A DNA stretch of 64,000 nt, taken from positions 248,001 to 312,000 of the forward strand of contig CAXXXY010000007.1 of assembly GCA_963667515.2 (NCBI GenBank). The letters are read 5' to 3'. A program made the translations under genes and the position numbers. Below the pieces are notes generated by a model. It worked only from the letters and a program-made list of their open reading frames with translations, was not told where the DNA came from and searched no databases. Source of the stretch: VYDC01 sp963667515 (GTDB lineage Bacteria > Chloroflexota > Dehalococcoidia > UBA2979). Below are positions 17,951 to 26,553 of the stretch, piece after piece (positions within the stretch are counted from its first letter, which is position 1; each line of letters starts with the position of its first letter).

Positions 17951-19000
17951 TGTACTACCCAGGAAGGTTGTTCACAGGCGGGAGGCGGGGACGGCCCCGC
18001 CGACGCCGCCGTGCGGTCGGCGGTGATTGTAGCGGTAGAGCCAGCGTGGGAGCTGGCGCAGCCGCTCGGCGTTGGAGCGGTAGGGGCGGGCGTAGGTCCA
18101 CTCGTTCTGCAGGATCTGGATGAAACGCTCGGCTTTGCCGTTCGTCTGCGGGCGGTAGGGCCGCGTGTGCGACAGCCGCACGTCTGCGGCAGCGGCGGCG
18201 CCGTGGAAGCTGCGGGCGACGGTGTAGGCCTTCGCGTTGTCGGTCAGGACCCGGCGCACGCGCACGCCACGCCGGCGGAAGGCCGCGAGCGCCTGCTCGA
18301 GGAAGGCGGCGCAGCTCGCGCCACGCTCGTCGGGCAGGACGGAGACGTAGGCGTAACGGCTGTGGTCGTCGACGGCGACGTGTAGGTACTCCAGCCCCAG
18401 CGAACGCCGCGAATGCGGCCCGGAGCGCGTCTCGGCGAAGCCAGGCGCCATTCGCTTGCCGCCGCCCTCGGGGACGCGCCCGAGCTTCTTCACGTCGAGA
18501 TGCAGCAGGTCGCCGGGGGCGTCGTGCTCGTAGCGGACCGGCTCCCGGGTGACGCGGTGCAGGCGGTCGAGCCGGTTGAGGCCGCGGCGCCGCAGCACGG
18601 CGTAGACCGTGGAGCGGGCGACCCCGAGCGCCCACTGGATGCGATGCGGCCCGAATCCCTGCGTGCGTCGCACGGCGCAGATGCGTCGCTCCAGCTCGGG
18701 CGGCGTGCGCCGGGGATGCGCGCGCGGGGCGGAGCTGCGGTCCTCGAGCCCTGCCGCTCCCTCCGCCCGGAAGCGCCCCAGCCACTTGGCAACGGTGTGG
18801 CGGGAGACGCGGAAGTGGCGAGCGACCTCAGCCTGGGGCCATCCGGCGTCCACTTCCCGCACGAGCTCGAGTCGGGTCAGCGGCGTCAGCCGCGCGTTAC
18901 GATGGGCCATGAGGGTGTCCTCTCCTCGCTACTGCCGTGCTGTCACACACAGCAGCGGGCGAGGCCCCTCATCCTGTCAACAACCTACGTGGGAACTACA
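17951..19000 (-). mobile_element. IS481-family insertion sequence, copy 3 (intact)
   Basis: This 1050-bp copy has TGTACTACCC and GGGAACTACA ends. The flanking hexamers are ACTAGC (17945-17950) and GCTAGC (19001-19006), a CTAG duplication with one outer mismatch. The left TAG terminates the GNAT gene and the right CTA terminates the alpha/beta hydrolase on the other strand. Confidence 0.95.
17972..18910 (-). CDS. IS481-family transposase (copy 3, intact)
   Basis: This is a 312-residue DDE transposase. The N-terminal HTH is QAEVARHFRVSRHTVAKWLG (about 26-45). The rve domain has Asp in LLHLDVKKLG, Asp in VLTDNAKAYT and Glu in KAERFIQILQNEW. The start ATG 18910 has AGGAGAGGA upstream and the stop lies about 20 bp from the element end. 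It is nearly identical to copy 5, sharing the EWTYARPY variant, so these two copies are probably the most recently mobile. Confidence 0.95.
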   Translation of the reverse strand: MAHRNARLTPLTRLELVREVDAGWPQAEVARHFRVSRHTVAKWLGRFRAEGAAGLEDRSSAPRAHPRRTPPELERRICAVRRTQGFGPHRIQWALGVARSTVYAVLRRRGLNRLDRLHRVTREPVRYEHDAPGDLLHLDVKKLGRVPEGGGKRMAPGFAETRSGPHSRRSLGLEYLHVAVDDHSRYAYVSVLPDERGASCAAFLEQALAAFRRRGVRVRRVLTDNAKAYTVARSFHGAAAAADVRLSHTRPYRPQTNGKAERFIQILQNEWTYARPYRSNAERLRQLPRWLYRYNHRRPHGGVGGAVPASRL

Positions 19001-19001
19001 G

Positions 19002-19826
19002 CTAGCCCGCAGCCCCGCCTTCGGAGCATGCAGCGCCCGCCTCGACTGCGTCGAGGAAGCCGAGCACCGCGTCGTTCCACGCCTCGGGCCGCTCGAAGTA
19101 GGCGGAGTGGCCGGCGCCCGCCACCTCGACGAAGCGCGAGCCCGGCGTGAGTTCGTGCGAGATGCGGATCAGCTCGGGGGCGACCACGCGGTCGTGCTCG
19201 CCGACGATCCACAGGAGCGGCAGCCCGCTCTCGATCAGCCGCTCGGCCGTGGAGCCGCGGTAGGTGCGCAGCCGCGCGTCGGGAGCGAGGAAGTCGCGCG
19301 GCCGCGGCGGGTTGACGGCGCGCACCTGCCGGTAGAGGAAGGCACGCTCCGGGTGGCGCTCCGCGTAGTCCTCGGCGAGCGCGCGCTGCAGCAGCGAGCC
19401 GGCGAGCACGCCCGCCGCCTCCAGCTCCGCTTTCCGCGCGCGGTAGCGGTCGTTCACGCAGCCGCCCGCCGTGCCCGAGAAGACGATCGAGGCGAAGAGC
19501 TCCGGCACCAGCCGCAGCAGCCCGATCGCGGTGCGCCCGCCCATCGAGTGCGCGACGAGGTGCAGCCGCTCCACGCCGAGGTGGTCGAGCAGCGCGCGCG
19601 CGTCCTCCGCGAAGGCGCGCCGCCCCGGCCCGCCCTCGATGTCGGGCGAGCGGCCGAAGGCACGGTGGTCGAAGGTGATCGCGCGGTAGCGCTCGCGGAA
19701 GGGCGGCACCTGCTGCCACCACGAGAGCCCGTTGCCGCCCGCGCCGTGCGCGAAGAGCACGGCCGTGCCCTCGCCGTGCGCCTCGTGGTAGAGGCGGAAG
19801 CCGCCGTCGAGGTCGAGGTGCGGCAC
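19002..19826 (-). CDS. Alpha/beta hydrolase with canonical catalytic triad
   Basis: From GTG 19826 the protein is 274 residues. It has the HGAGGNG oxyanion region, the nucleophile Ser in LVAHSMGGRTAIG, the acid in IVGEHDRVV and the His in VAGAGHSAYFERP. It is therefore a complete hydrolase of the MhpC/haloperoxidase type, unlike the three triad-less relatives elsewhere in the window. The substrate is unknown. Its start lies 2 bp after the TAG of the TPR gene, so translation is probably coupled. Its own stop sits in the CTAG duplicated by IS481 copy 3. Confidence 0.88.
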   Translation of the reverse strand: MPHLDLDGGFRLYHEAHGEGTAVLFAHGAGGNGLSWWQQVPPFRERYRAITFDHRAFGRSPDIEGGPGRRAFAEDARALLDHLGVERLHLVAHSMGGRTAIGLLRLVPELFASIVFSGTAGGCVNDRYRARKAELEAAGVLAGSLLQRALAEDYAERHPERAFLYRQVRAVNPPRPRDFLAPDARLRTYRGSTAERLIESGLPLLWIVGEHDRVVAPELIRISHELTPGSRFVEVAGAGHSAYFERPEAWNDAVLGFLDAVEAGAACSEGGAAG

Positions 19827-19828
19827 GG

Positions 19829-20404
19829 CTAGCCTCCCCGGCCCCTCGACGGTGCGTCGCGGGATCGGGGGGCGGCACGCGCGACGAGCGTCTCGTCCCA
19901 CGGCTCGCCGGTGGCGGAGGCGATCACGTCCAGCATGTCCTCGATGTCGCCCAGCAGCGCCGCGTCCGGGTCCAGCGAGCGCGCGTGCAGCAGCGCCTCC
20001 CGAGCGGCGGGGTAGAGGGCGGGCGCGTCGTCGGCGGGCGGCTGGTAGCGATCGCGCCCCCGCTCGATGGTGTGCGCGGCGTACTCGCGGCACCAGCCCA
20101 GCGTGTACCAGGTGGTGGCGTCGCGCGGGGCGTGCTGGACGGCGCGCTCCAGCGCCGCGAGACCGTCGGCGAAGCGCCGCTTTCGCGTGACCAGCGTGTT
20201 GCCGAGGTAGGCGTGCGCCGCCGCCAGCGTGGGGCAGAGCGCGGCCGCCTCGCCCGCGGCGGCCAGCGCCGCGTCGATCTCGCCGCGGCCGTGCGCCGCC
20301 ATCGCCTCGGCGAGGCGCGCGCGCGCCGGCTGCTCCTGCGCGCAGCGCGTGCCGGGCGCGCCGTCTTCCTGCTGCTCGCCGTCGTCCCGGTGCTCGAGCG
20401 TCAC
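19829..20404 (-). CDS. TPR-like protein
   Basis: The 191-residue protein starting at GTG 20404 has a charged N-terminus (HRDDGEQQEDG). Helical repeats follow with TPR-like spacing of Ala, Gly, Tyr and Leu (AAAHAYLGNTLVTRKRRFAD, then TWYTLGWCREYAAH). Such repeats mediate protein contacts. The gene is followed directly by the alpha/beta hydrolase and lies about 60 bp downstream of the SDR gene, all on the minus strand, so a shared operon is likely. No enzymatic motif is visible. Confidence 0.65.
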   Translation of the reverse strand: MTLEHRDDGEQQEDGAPGTRCAQEQPARARLAEAMAAHGRGEIDAALAAAGEAAALCPTLAAAHAYLGNTLVTRKRRFADGLAALERAVQHAPRDATTWYTLGWCREYAAHTIERGRDRYQPPADDAPALYPAAREALLHARSLDPDAALLGDIEDMLDVIASATGEPWDETLVARAAPRSRDAPSRGRGG

Positions 20405-20466
20405 GTCGCCATGATAGCGGGGCCGCCGCGGGCGGCCCGCGCGGCGCAGGCCACGGCCGCTCGCCG

Positions 20467-21273
20467 CTACATGACGGCGGCGCGGCCGCCGTCCACGTTG
20501 ATCGCGACGCCGGCGACGTAGCTCGCGAGGTCCGAGGCGAGGAAGAGGATCACCTTCGCGATCTCCTCGGGCTCGCCGGCGCGGCCCAGCGGGATGTCGC
20601 GCTCCTCGACCCACGCGCGCCACTGCTCGTCGTGCGACAGTCCCTCGGTCGCGCCGCGTGAGCGCGTGAGGTTGCGCGTGGCCGCGTCCGTCGCGATCAG
20701 GCCGATGCAGACCGCGTTCACCAGCACGCCGTGCGGCGCGTACTCCTTCGAGAGCGCCTTCGTCAGCGCGAGGTCGGCGGCGCGCGAGACGGCTGTGGGC
20801 AGCGAGGAGGCGCCCGGCGTGCGCCCGCCCGGCGTCGAGATGTTCACGACGCGCCCCGAGCGCTGCTCGCGCATCCGCGGGAGCACCGCGCGGCAGGTGT
20901 GGATCTGGCCCCACACCTTCAGCCGCGTGTCCTGCTCCCACATCTCGGCCGTGACGTCCTCGAAGGGGGCGGCGAGCGACTGGCCGGCGTTGTTGACGAG
21001 CACGTCGATGCGGCCCCACCCCCCGACGAGGCGCTCCACCATCGCGTCGACCTCGGGCTGGCTGGTGACGTCGCAGCGCAGCGCGAGCACGTCGTCGTCG
21101 GATCCGCCGGGCTCGGCGCGCAGCGCGACGGCCGCGGCGTCGAGCTGCGCGGCGTCGCGCGCGCAGATCGCGACGCACGAGCCCTCGCGGCGAAACGCCG
21201 TCGCCGTCGCCAGGCCGATGCCGCGGCTGCCGCCCGTCACCAGCACCACCTGACCGCCCAGCCCGAGGTCCAT
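20467..21273 (-). CDS. Short-chain dehydrogenase/reductase lacking the YxxxK motif
   Basis: This 268-residue SDR starts at ATG 21273 with AAGGAG upstream. It has the cofactor motif TGGSRGIG (13-20) and NNAG, followed by NIST, where the catalytic Ser is expected. At the Tyr-Lys position it reads LPTAVSRAADLALTKALSKE, so Tyr is Thr and Lys is Arg by simple alignment. The C-terminal part (GRAGEPEEIAKVILFLASD) is standard. It may be a non-classical reductase or an inactive paralogue. It lies downstream of an enoyl-CoA hydratase gene on the same strand, which suggests acyl-CoA or related carbon metabolism. Confidence 0.85.
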   Translation of the reverse strand: MDLGLGGQVVLVTGGSRGIGLATATAFRREGSCVAICARDAAQLDAAAVALRAEPGGSDDDVLALRCDVTSQPEVDAMVERLVGGWGRIDVLVNNAGQSLAAPFEDVTAEMWEQDTRLKVWGQIHTCRAVLPRMREQRSGRVVNISTPGGRTPGASSLPTAVSRAADLALTKALSKEYAPHGVLVNAVCIGLIATDAATRNLTRSRGATEGLSHDEQWRAWVEERDIPLGRAGEPEEIAKVILFLASDLASYVAGVAINVDGGRAAVM

Positions 21274-21350
21274 CGGTGCTCCTTCGGCATGTGCTCGTTC
21301 GGCGGCGCGTCGAGCGGGCGCGGGCGGGACGGCTCGGCGGTCGTCGAGCG

Positions 21351-22133
21351 CTAGCGGCCCGTCCAGCGCGGCGGGCGCTTCTCCGCGAAGGCGCGGCGGC
21401 CCTCCTCCTGGTCGGCGGAGTCGCGGTTGCGGTCGACGCCGCGGTAGCGCCTGAGGATCGCCGCCTCCAGTGGGAGGTCGAGGCCGGTGAGCGAGGCCTG
21501 CTTGGCGCCGCGCACGGCCAGCGGCGCCGCCTCCACCATCCAGCCCGCCCAGCGCAGCGCCGCCGGCAGCAGCTGGTCGGCGGGCACCACCTCGTTCACC
21601 AGTCCGATGCGGTGCGCCTCCTGCGCGCCGATCGGGCGGCCCGTGAGGATCATCCCCAGCGCCACCTTCTGCGGGATCTGCCGCGGCAGGCGGTGGACGC
21701 CGCCCGAGTCCGAGCCGACCGTGCCGACGCGCACCTCGGGCAGGCCGAGCTGCGCGTGCTCCGCCGCGACGATGACATCGCACGCCAGCGCGATCTCCAG
21801 CCCGCCGCCCATCGCCCAGCCGTTGATCGCGGCGATGATCGGCTTGTCGAGGTCGAAGCGCGTCAGCAGCCCGCCCCAGCCCGAGGGCGGGCGGTCCGGG
21901 TCGCCCGGCCCCTGCCGCCACTTCAGATCCATCCCCGCCGAGAACGCCCGATCGCCGGCGCCGGTGAGCACCGCGACCCACAGCTCCGGGTCGGCCGCGA
22001 AGTCGTCCCAGATCGCGGCCAGCTCCTGCGAGGCGGGGTTGTGCAGCGCGTTCATCGAGGCCGGGCGGTTCATCGTGACGATCGCCACGTGCTCCGCGGG
22101 GCGCCGCTCGTAGGTCGCGAACTCGTAGGCCAC
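21351..22133 (-). CDS. Enoyl-CoA hydratase/isomerase (crotonase family)
   Basis: This 260-residue protein starts at GTG 22133. It has the crotonase fold signatures: AFSAGMDL (first oxyanion region), NGWAMGGGLEIALACDV and QLGLPEVRVG. Both catalytic Glu positions of hydratases (GGGLE and LPE, 20 residues apart) are present, so hydratase chemistry is plausible. It should act on enoyl-CoA thioesters in the cytoplasm. It is co-directional with the SDR (77 bp gap) and divergent from the holin-like gene. Confidence 0.88.
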   Translation of the reverse strand: MAYEFATYERRPAEHVAIVTMNRPASMNALHNPASQELAAIWDDFAADPELWVAVLTGAGDRAFSAGMDLKWRQGPGDPDRPPSGWGGLLTRFDLDKPIIAAINGWAMGGGLEIALACDVIVAAEHAQLGLPEVRVGTVGSDSGGVHRLPRQIPQKVALGMILTGRPIGAQEAHRIGLVNEVVPADQLLPAALRWAGWMVEAAPLAVRGAKQASLTGLDLPLEAAILRRYRGVDRNRDSADQEEGRRAFAEKRPPRWTGR

Positions 22134-22315
22134 GGCTGCACCCCCATCGCGCGCCCGTTCGCCGGGGCGGGGCGCAGTGTACGGCGCCCGCGCCGGCCGC
22201 CGCGGCTACACTCGCGGGCGCCGCGAGCCTCGAGTCGGCGCCTCGAGGTCCGACGCGCGCGGCGGGCCGGCGGGGCCGGCGAGCGCGGGCGCCGCGCCCC
22301 GGGGGAGGGCAGCCG

Positions 22316-22750
22316 ATGCGCGGGCGCTCCGTCACCGTTCACTACAGCGGCCCCGACTGGTCGCTCGGCGGGCTGCTGTTCCGGCTGGCCGTGAACGCGG
22401 TGGGGCTGCTGCTGGCGGGCGCGATCATCCCCGGAGTGCACCTCGGCGACTGGCAGTCGGTGGTGGCGGGCGCGGCGCTGCTGGCGCTGGTGAACACGCT
22501 GCTCAAGCCGGTCGCGACCCTCGCCTCGTGCTGCCTCATCGTGCTCAGCTTCGGGCTCTTCCTGATCCTGGTGAACGCGGCGATGCTGGCGGTCACGGCG
22601 TGGCTCTCGGGCCAGCTCGGGCTGAACCTCGAGGTCGACGGCTTCTGGTCGGCGGTCGGCGGGGCGCTCGTGCTCTCGCTCGTCGCGCTCGCGGCCAACG
22701 TGCTGCTGGGGCGGATGACCGCGCGCGGCCGCGGGCTAGACCGCGGCTAG
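22316..22750 (+). CDS. Phage-holin-4-like small membrane protein
   Basis: This 144-residue protein has four predicted membrane helices: GGLLFRLAVNAVGLLLAG, VVAGAALLALVNTLL, CCLIVLSFGLFLILVNAAML and VGGALVLSLVALAANVLL. The NTLLKPV turn is typical of PF04020-type 'phage holin family' proteins, which are common chromosomal membrane proteins of unknown function. ATG 22316 has GGGGGAGGG upstream. The stop TAG shares its CTAG with the convergent sbcC stop, and IS481 copy 4 has split the two. Confidence 0.8.
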   Translation: MRGRSVTVHYSGPDWSLGGLLFRLAVNAVGLLLAGAIIPGVHLGDWQSVVAGAALLALVNTLLKPVATLASCCLIVLSFGLFLILVNAAMLAVTAWLSGQLGLNLEVDGFWSAVGGALVLSLVALAANVLLGRMTARGRGLDRG

Positions 22751-23689
22751 GTGTACTACCCAGGAAGGTTGTTCACAGGCGGGAGGCGGGGACGGCCCCG
22801 CCGACGCCGCCGTGCGGTCGGCGGTGATTGTAGCGGTAGAGCCAGCGTGGGAGCTGGCGCAGCCGCTCGGCGTTGGAGCGGTAGGGGCGGGCGTAGGCCC
22901 ACTCGTTCTGCAGGATCTGGATGAAACGCTCGGCTTTGCCGTTCGTCTGCGGGCGGTAGGGCCGCGTGTGCGACAGCCGCACGTCTGCGGCAGCGGCGGC
23001 GCCGTGGAAGCTGCGGGCGACGGTGTAGGCCTTCGCGTTGTCGGTCAGGACCCGGCGCACGCGCACGCCACGCCGGCGGAAGGCCGCGAGCGCCTGCTCG
23101 AGGAAGGCGGCGCAGCTCGCGCCACGCTCGTCGGGCAGGACGGAGACGTAGGCGTAACGGCTGTGGTCGTCGACGGCGACGTGTAGGTACTCCAGCCCCA
23201 GCGAACGCCGCGAATGCGGCCCGGAGCGCGTCTCGGCGAAGCCAGGCGCCATTCGCTTGCCGCCGCCCTCGGGGACGCGCCCGAGCTTCTTCACGTCGAG
23301 ATGCAGCAGGTCGCCGGGGGCGTCGTGCTCGTAGCGGACCGGCTCCCGGGTGACGCGGTGCAGGCGGTCGAGCCGGTTGAGGCCGCGGCGCCGCAGCACG
23401 GCGTAGACCGTGGAGCGGGCGACCCCGAGCGCCCACTGGATGCGATGCGGCCCGAATCCCTGCGTGCGTCGCACGGCGCAGATGCGTCGCTCCAGCTCGG
23501 GCGGCGTGCGCCGGGGATGCGCGCGCGGGGCGGAGCTGCGGTCCTCGAGCCCTGCCGCTCCCTCCGCCCGGAAGCGCCCCAGCCACTTGGCAACGGTGTG
23601 GCGGGAGACACGGAAGTGGCGAGGGAGCCTGACCCGCTTTCCCGGACACCTAGCCTGAGGCGACGATGTTGCCCAGGGAGGAGTCCTGG

Positions 23690-23977
23690 ATGCCCCGAGC
23701 CTACCCACCCGAGTTCCGCCGTCGTGCTGTCGAACTGGCCCGGCTGCGGGAGAAGCCGATCGTGCGGATCGCTGCGGACCTGGGGATCGCCGGGTCGTGC
23801 CTGCACCGCTGGCTGCGGCAGGCCGATGTCGACGAGGGCCACAGAGAGGGCCTGACGAGCGACGAGCGGGCGGAGCTGGTGCGGCTGCGCCGGGCCAACC
23901 GCACCCTGGAGATGGAGAACGAGATTCTGAAGCGCGCCGCCGCCCTCTTCGCGCGCGAGAACGTGCTCCCAAAATGA
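23690..23977 (+). CDS. IS3-family transposase OrfA
   Basis: This 95-residue HTH protein (PPEFRRRAVELARL, then AADLGIAGSCLHRWLRQ) has a C-terminal leucine-zipper-like segment (RLRRANRTLEMENEILKRAA), as in IS911/IS3 OrfA. ATG 23690 has GGGAGGAG 6 nt upstream. Its TGA overlaps the ATG of orfB in an AAAATGA string, which allows termination-reinitiation or frameshifting to make an OrfAB fusion. Confidence 0.92.
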   Translation: MPRAYPPEFRRRAVELARLREKPIVRIAADLGIAGSCLHRWLRQADVDEGHREGLTSDERAELVRLRRANRTLEMENEILKRAAALFARENVLPK

Positions 23978-24607
23978 GATACCGGCTGGTCCGTGAGCTT
24001 GCCGCCGACGGGGTCGTCGCGGCGGTGGCCTGCCGGGTACTCGCGGTCTCGACAGCGGGCTACTACGAGTGGCGAGAGCGGGCGCCCTCGGCCCGCGCCG
24101 TCGCCGACCAGGCGCTGAGCGAGCAGATCGTGGAGCTCCACGCCATGTCGCGAGGCAGCTACGGAGCGCCGCGGGTGCACGCCGAACTGCGGCTCGGGCG
24201 GGGCGTCCGTTGCGGTCGCAAGCGGGTGGCACGGCTAATGCGGAGCGTAGGACTGCATGGAATCTACCGGCGGCGCGGGAGACACGCTCGCCCGGCGCCT
24301 GCCGTCCACGACGACCTGGTGCGCCGGCGCTTCGTGGCCGACGCGCTGGACCGGCTCTGGCTGACCGACATCACCGAGCACCCCACGCGGGAGGGGAAGG
24401 TCTATTGCGCCGCCGTGCTGGACGTCTACTCACGGCGGATCGTGGGCTGGTCCATTGCTGACCACCTGCGCACCGAGCTTGTGGTCGACGCTCTGGAGAT
24501 GGCCCGCTGGCGGCGACAGCCGACCCGGGGCGAGACCGTGGTGCACTCCGACCGGGGATCGCAGGGCGGATTCAAGTGGTCATCGCAACGCCTCGAGGTG
24601 AGGGGTT

Positions 24608-26036
24608 GTGATGGGAAGGTCACCGGGGTGGGCGGCGAAGGCGACAGGAAGGCCGGCGATGCGGTCTCCAGGCCGTCCACCGGTTGCGCGTCGTGAGCAT
24701 CGCCAACGGTTCTGGCTGGCGATCGCAGAAGGGTTGTCGAGCGAGGATGCCGCTGCGGCGGCCGGTGTGTCTCCAGCCGTCGGAGCACGCTGGTTCCGTG
24801 AAGGTGGTGGCATGCCAACAGCCAGTCCGGCGCCGCTGTTAGGGCGCTACCTATCGTTCGCTGAGCGCGAGGAGATCGCCATCCTCCGCGCCCAAGGCGC
24901 AAGCGGCCGAGCGATCGCCCGCCGGCTCCGCCGGGCTCCGTCGACGATCTCACGCGAGGTACGCCGGAACGCTGCGACACATAGCGGCAAGCTGGAGTAT
25001 CGAGCGACCACGGCGCAGTGGCATGCCGAGCGACGTGCGCAGCGTCCCAAGGTCGCCAAGCTCGCCGGCAACGACCAGCTCCATGGTTACGTTCAGGAAC
25101 GGCTGTCAGGCAGGATCGTCCGGCCCGACGGTGTGGGGGTGGTCGGCCCTGAGGTGCGCTGGATTGGCCGTCGACATGGGCGCCGTCAGCACCGACGCTG
25201 GGCCCAGGCGTGGAGCCCGGAGCAGATCTCGAACCGGCTGCAGGTCGACTTCCCTGATGATGCGTCGATGAGGATCTCCCACGAAGCGATCTACCAGGCC
25301 CTGTACGTCCAGGGTCGCGGCGCGCTGCGGCGTGAGCTGATCGCATGTCTGCGTAGCGGACGAGCGTTGCGGGTGCCCAGGGCGCGAACCCGCGGTCGCG
25401 GCAAGAAGTTCGTCAGCCCCGAGATCATGATCAGTCAGCGGCCCGCCGAAGCCGATGACCGCGCCGTTCCCGGCCATTGGGAGGGCGATCTGATCCTCGG
25501 GCTGGGCAGCTCCGCGATCGGCACGCTCGTCGAGCGCACGACACGGTTCACCATGCTGCTGCACCTGCCCCGCATGGATGGCCACGGACAGCAACCCACC
25601 GTCAAGAACGGCCCCCCGCTGGCCGGTCACGGCGCAGAGGCGGTGCGTGACGCGATCACGGCCTCGATCACGACGCTGCCCGACCAGCTGCGTCGCTCGC
25701 TTGCCTGGGACCAGGGAGCGGAGATGGCCCAGCACGCGCAGCTGCGCATCGACACCGGCCTGCCGATCTACTTCTGTCGACACCGGCCTGCCGATCTACT
25801 TCTGCGACCCTCGCAGCCCCTGGCAGCGTGGCAGCAACGAGAACACCAACGGCCTGCTGCGTCAGTACTTCCCCAAAGGCACCGACCTGTCCCAGCACTC
25901 TGCCGAGGACCTCGCCGCCGTCGCTCTCGCGCTCAACACTCGACCCCGCAAGACCCTCGGATGGAAGACTCCCGCCGAGGCACTCAACGAACACCTACTC
26001 TCCCCTGCACAAGGCGGTGTTGCGACGACCCCTTGA
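24608..26036 (+). pseudogene. IS30-family transposase, broken by a 28-bp tandem duplication
   Basis: The protein has the IS30 N-terminal HTH (LSFAEREEIAILRAQGASGR, then STISREVRRN) and the SHEAIYQALY segment. The catalytic region has GHWEGDLILG (first Asp), LAWDQGAEMAQH (second Asp) and SNENTNGLLRQYFPKGTDLS (Glu). A direct 28-bp duplication at 25749-25804 shifts the frame between the second Asp and the Glu. The gene is otherwise complete to TGA 26036, so the inactivation looks recent. Confidence 0.9.
25749..25804. repeat. 28-bp perfect tandem duplication in the IS30 transposase
   Basis: Units 25749-25776 and 25777-25804 are identical, starting TCGACACCGGCCTGCC. Removing one copy restores the transposase frame. 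Confidence 0.95.
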
Positions 26037-26553
26037 ACCCGAGCAGTACACGTCGTGGGCCTTCGGGCACCGCCTCCGCACCGCCGGCCTGCTCGGCTCG
26101 ATGGGCCGGGTCGCGTCGGCTGTCGACAACTCGATGATGGAGTCGTTCTTCGGGACGCTGCAGCTCGAGCTGCTCGACCGCCGCAGCTGGACGACCCGGG
26201 CCGAGCTCGCCTCCGCGATCTTCGAATGGATCGAGGGCTGGTATAACCCGCGCCGCCGTCACACCTCGATCGGCGATCTCAGCCCCGTGGAGTACGAAAG
26301 GAGGCCCGCCGCCGCCGCGGAAGCAGCATGATGTCTACACGTGAACTGTCCGGAGAACCGGGTCAGGCTCCGAGCGACCTCAGCCTGGGGCCAGCCGGCG
26401 TCCACTTCCCGCACGAGCTCGAGTCGGGTCAGCGGCGTCAGCCGCGCGTTACGATGGGCCATGAGGGTGTCCTCTCCTCGCTACTGCCGTGCTGTCACAC
26501 ACAGCAGCGGGCGAGGCCCCTCATCCTGTCAACAACCTACGTGGGAACTACAG

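Larger units (their letters stand above)
24565..26042 (+). mobile_element. IS30-family insertion sequence nested in IS3 orfB
   Basis: This element of about 1478 bp is flanked by GCAG (24561-24564 and 26043-26046). Its ends are related: inward from the left GGATTCAAGTGGTCATCGCA, inward from the right GGTTCAAGGGGTCGTCGCA. The exact terminal base is uncertain by 1-3 bp. It carries one transposase gene of the IS30 type. It is the youngest of the three nested elements. Confidence 0.85.
23974..26331 (+). pseudogene. IS3-family transposase OrfB, interrupted by IS30
   Basis: The frame starts at ATG 23974 and reads the helix-turn-helix-like region and the DDE domain through WLTDITEHPT and VVHSDRGSQ. 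It then stops at the IS30 insertion (24564). The remaining part, from YTSWAFGHRLRTAGL through NSMMESFFGTLQLELL (catalytic Glu) to TGA 26331, resumes at 26047. Joining the parts with one copy of GCAG gives exactly 292 codons, a normal OrfB. Confidence 0.92.
23624..26371 (+). mobile_element. IS3-family insertion sequence nested in IS481 copy 4
   Basis: The ends form an inverted repeat starting GGAGCCTGACCCG on the left (23624) and, read inward from 26371, GGAGCCTGACCCGGTTCTCC. A 3-bp duplication GAG (23621-23623 and 26372-26374) flanks it, as is typical for IS3. Without the nested IS30 element it is 1266 bp, a normal IS3 length. It carries orfA and orfB in the standard overlapping arrangement. 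Confidence 0.93.
22773..26462 (-). pseudogene. IS481 transposase interrupted by IS3 (copy 4)
   Basis: The first about 30 codons (through GWPQAEVAR) run from ATG 26462 to 26372. The rest, from RHFRVSRHTVAKW through the DDE residues to the stop, lies at 23623-22773. The IS3 element separates them inside the HTH, so no functional transposase is made. The part that remains is otherwise in frame. Confidence 0.92.
22752..26552 (-). mobile_element. IS481-family insertion sequence, copy 4, split by nested IS3 and IS30 elements
   Basis: The outer ends are TGTACTACCC (22752) and GGGAACTACA (26552), flanked by GCTAGG (22746-22751) and GCTAGC (26553-26558). Removing the IS3 insertion with its 3-bp duplication gives exactly 1050 bp. 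This is the same length as the intact copies, so no other sequence was lost. The outer CTAG repeats hold the stops of the holin-like gene and of sbcC. Confidence 0.93.

Noticed and set aside
23974..26036. The frame breaks in IS3 orfB and the IS30 transposase as programmed frameshifting
   Set aside because: orfB is interrupted by a complete IS with target duplication, and the IS30 break is a 28-bp tandem duplication. Neither is a slippery site.
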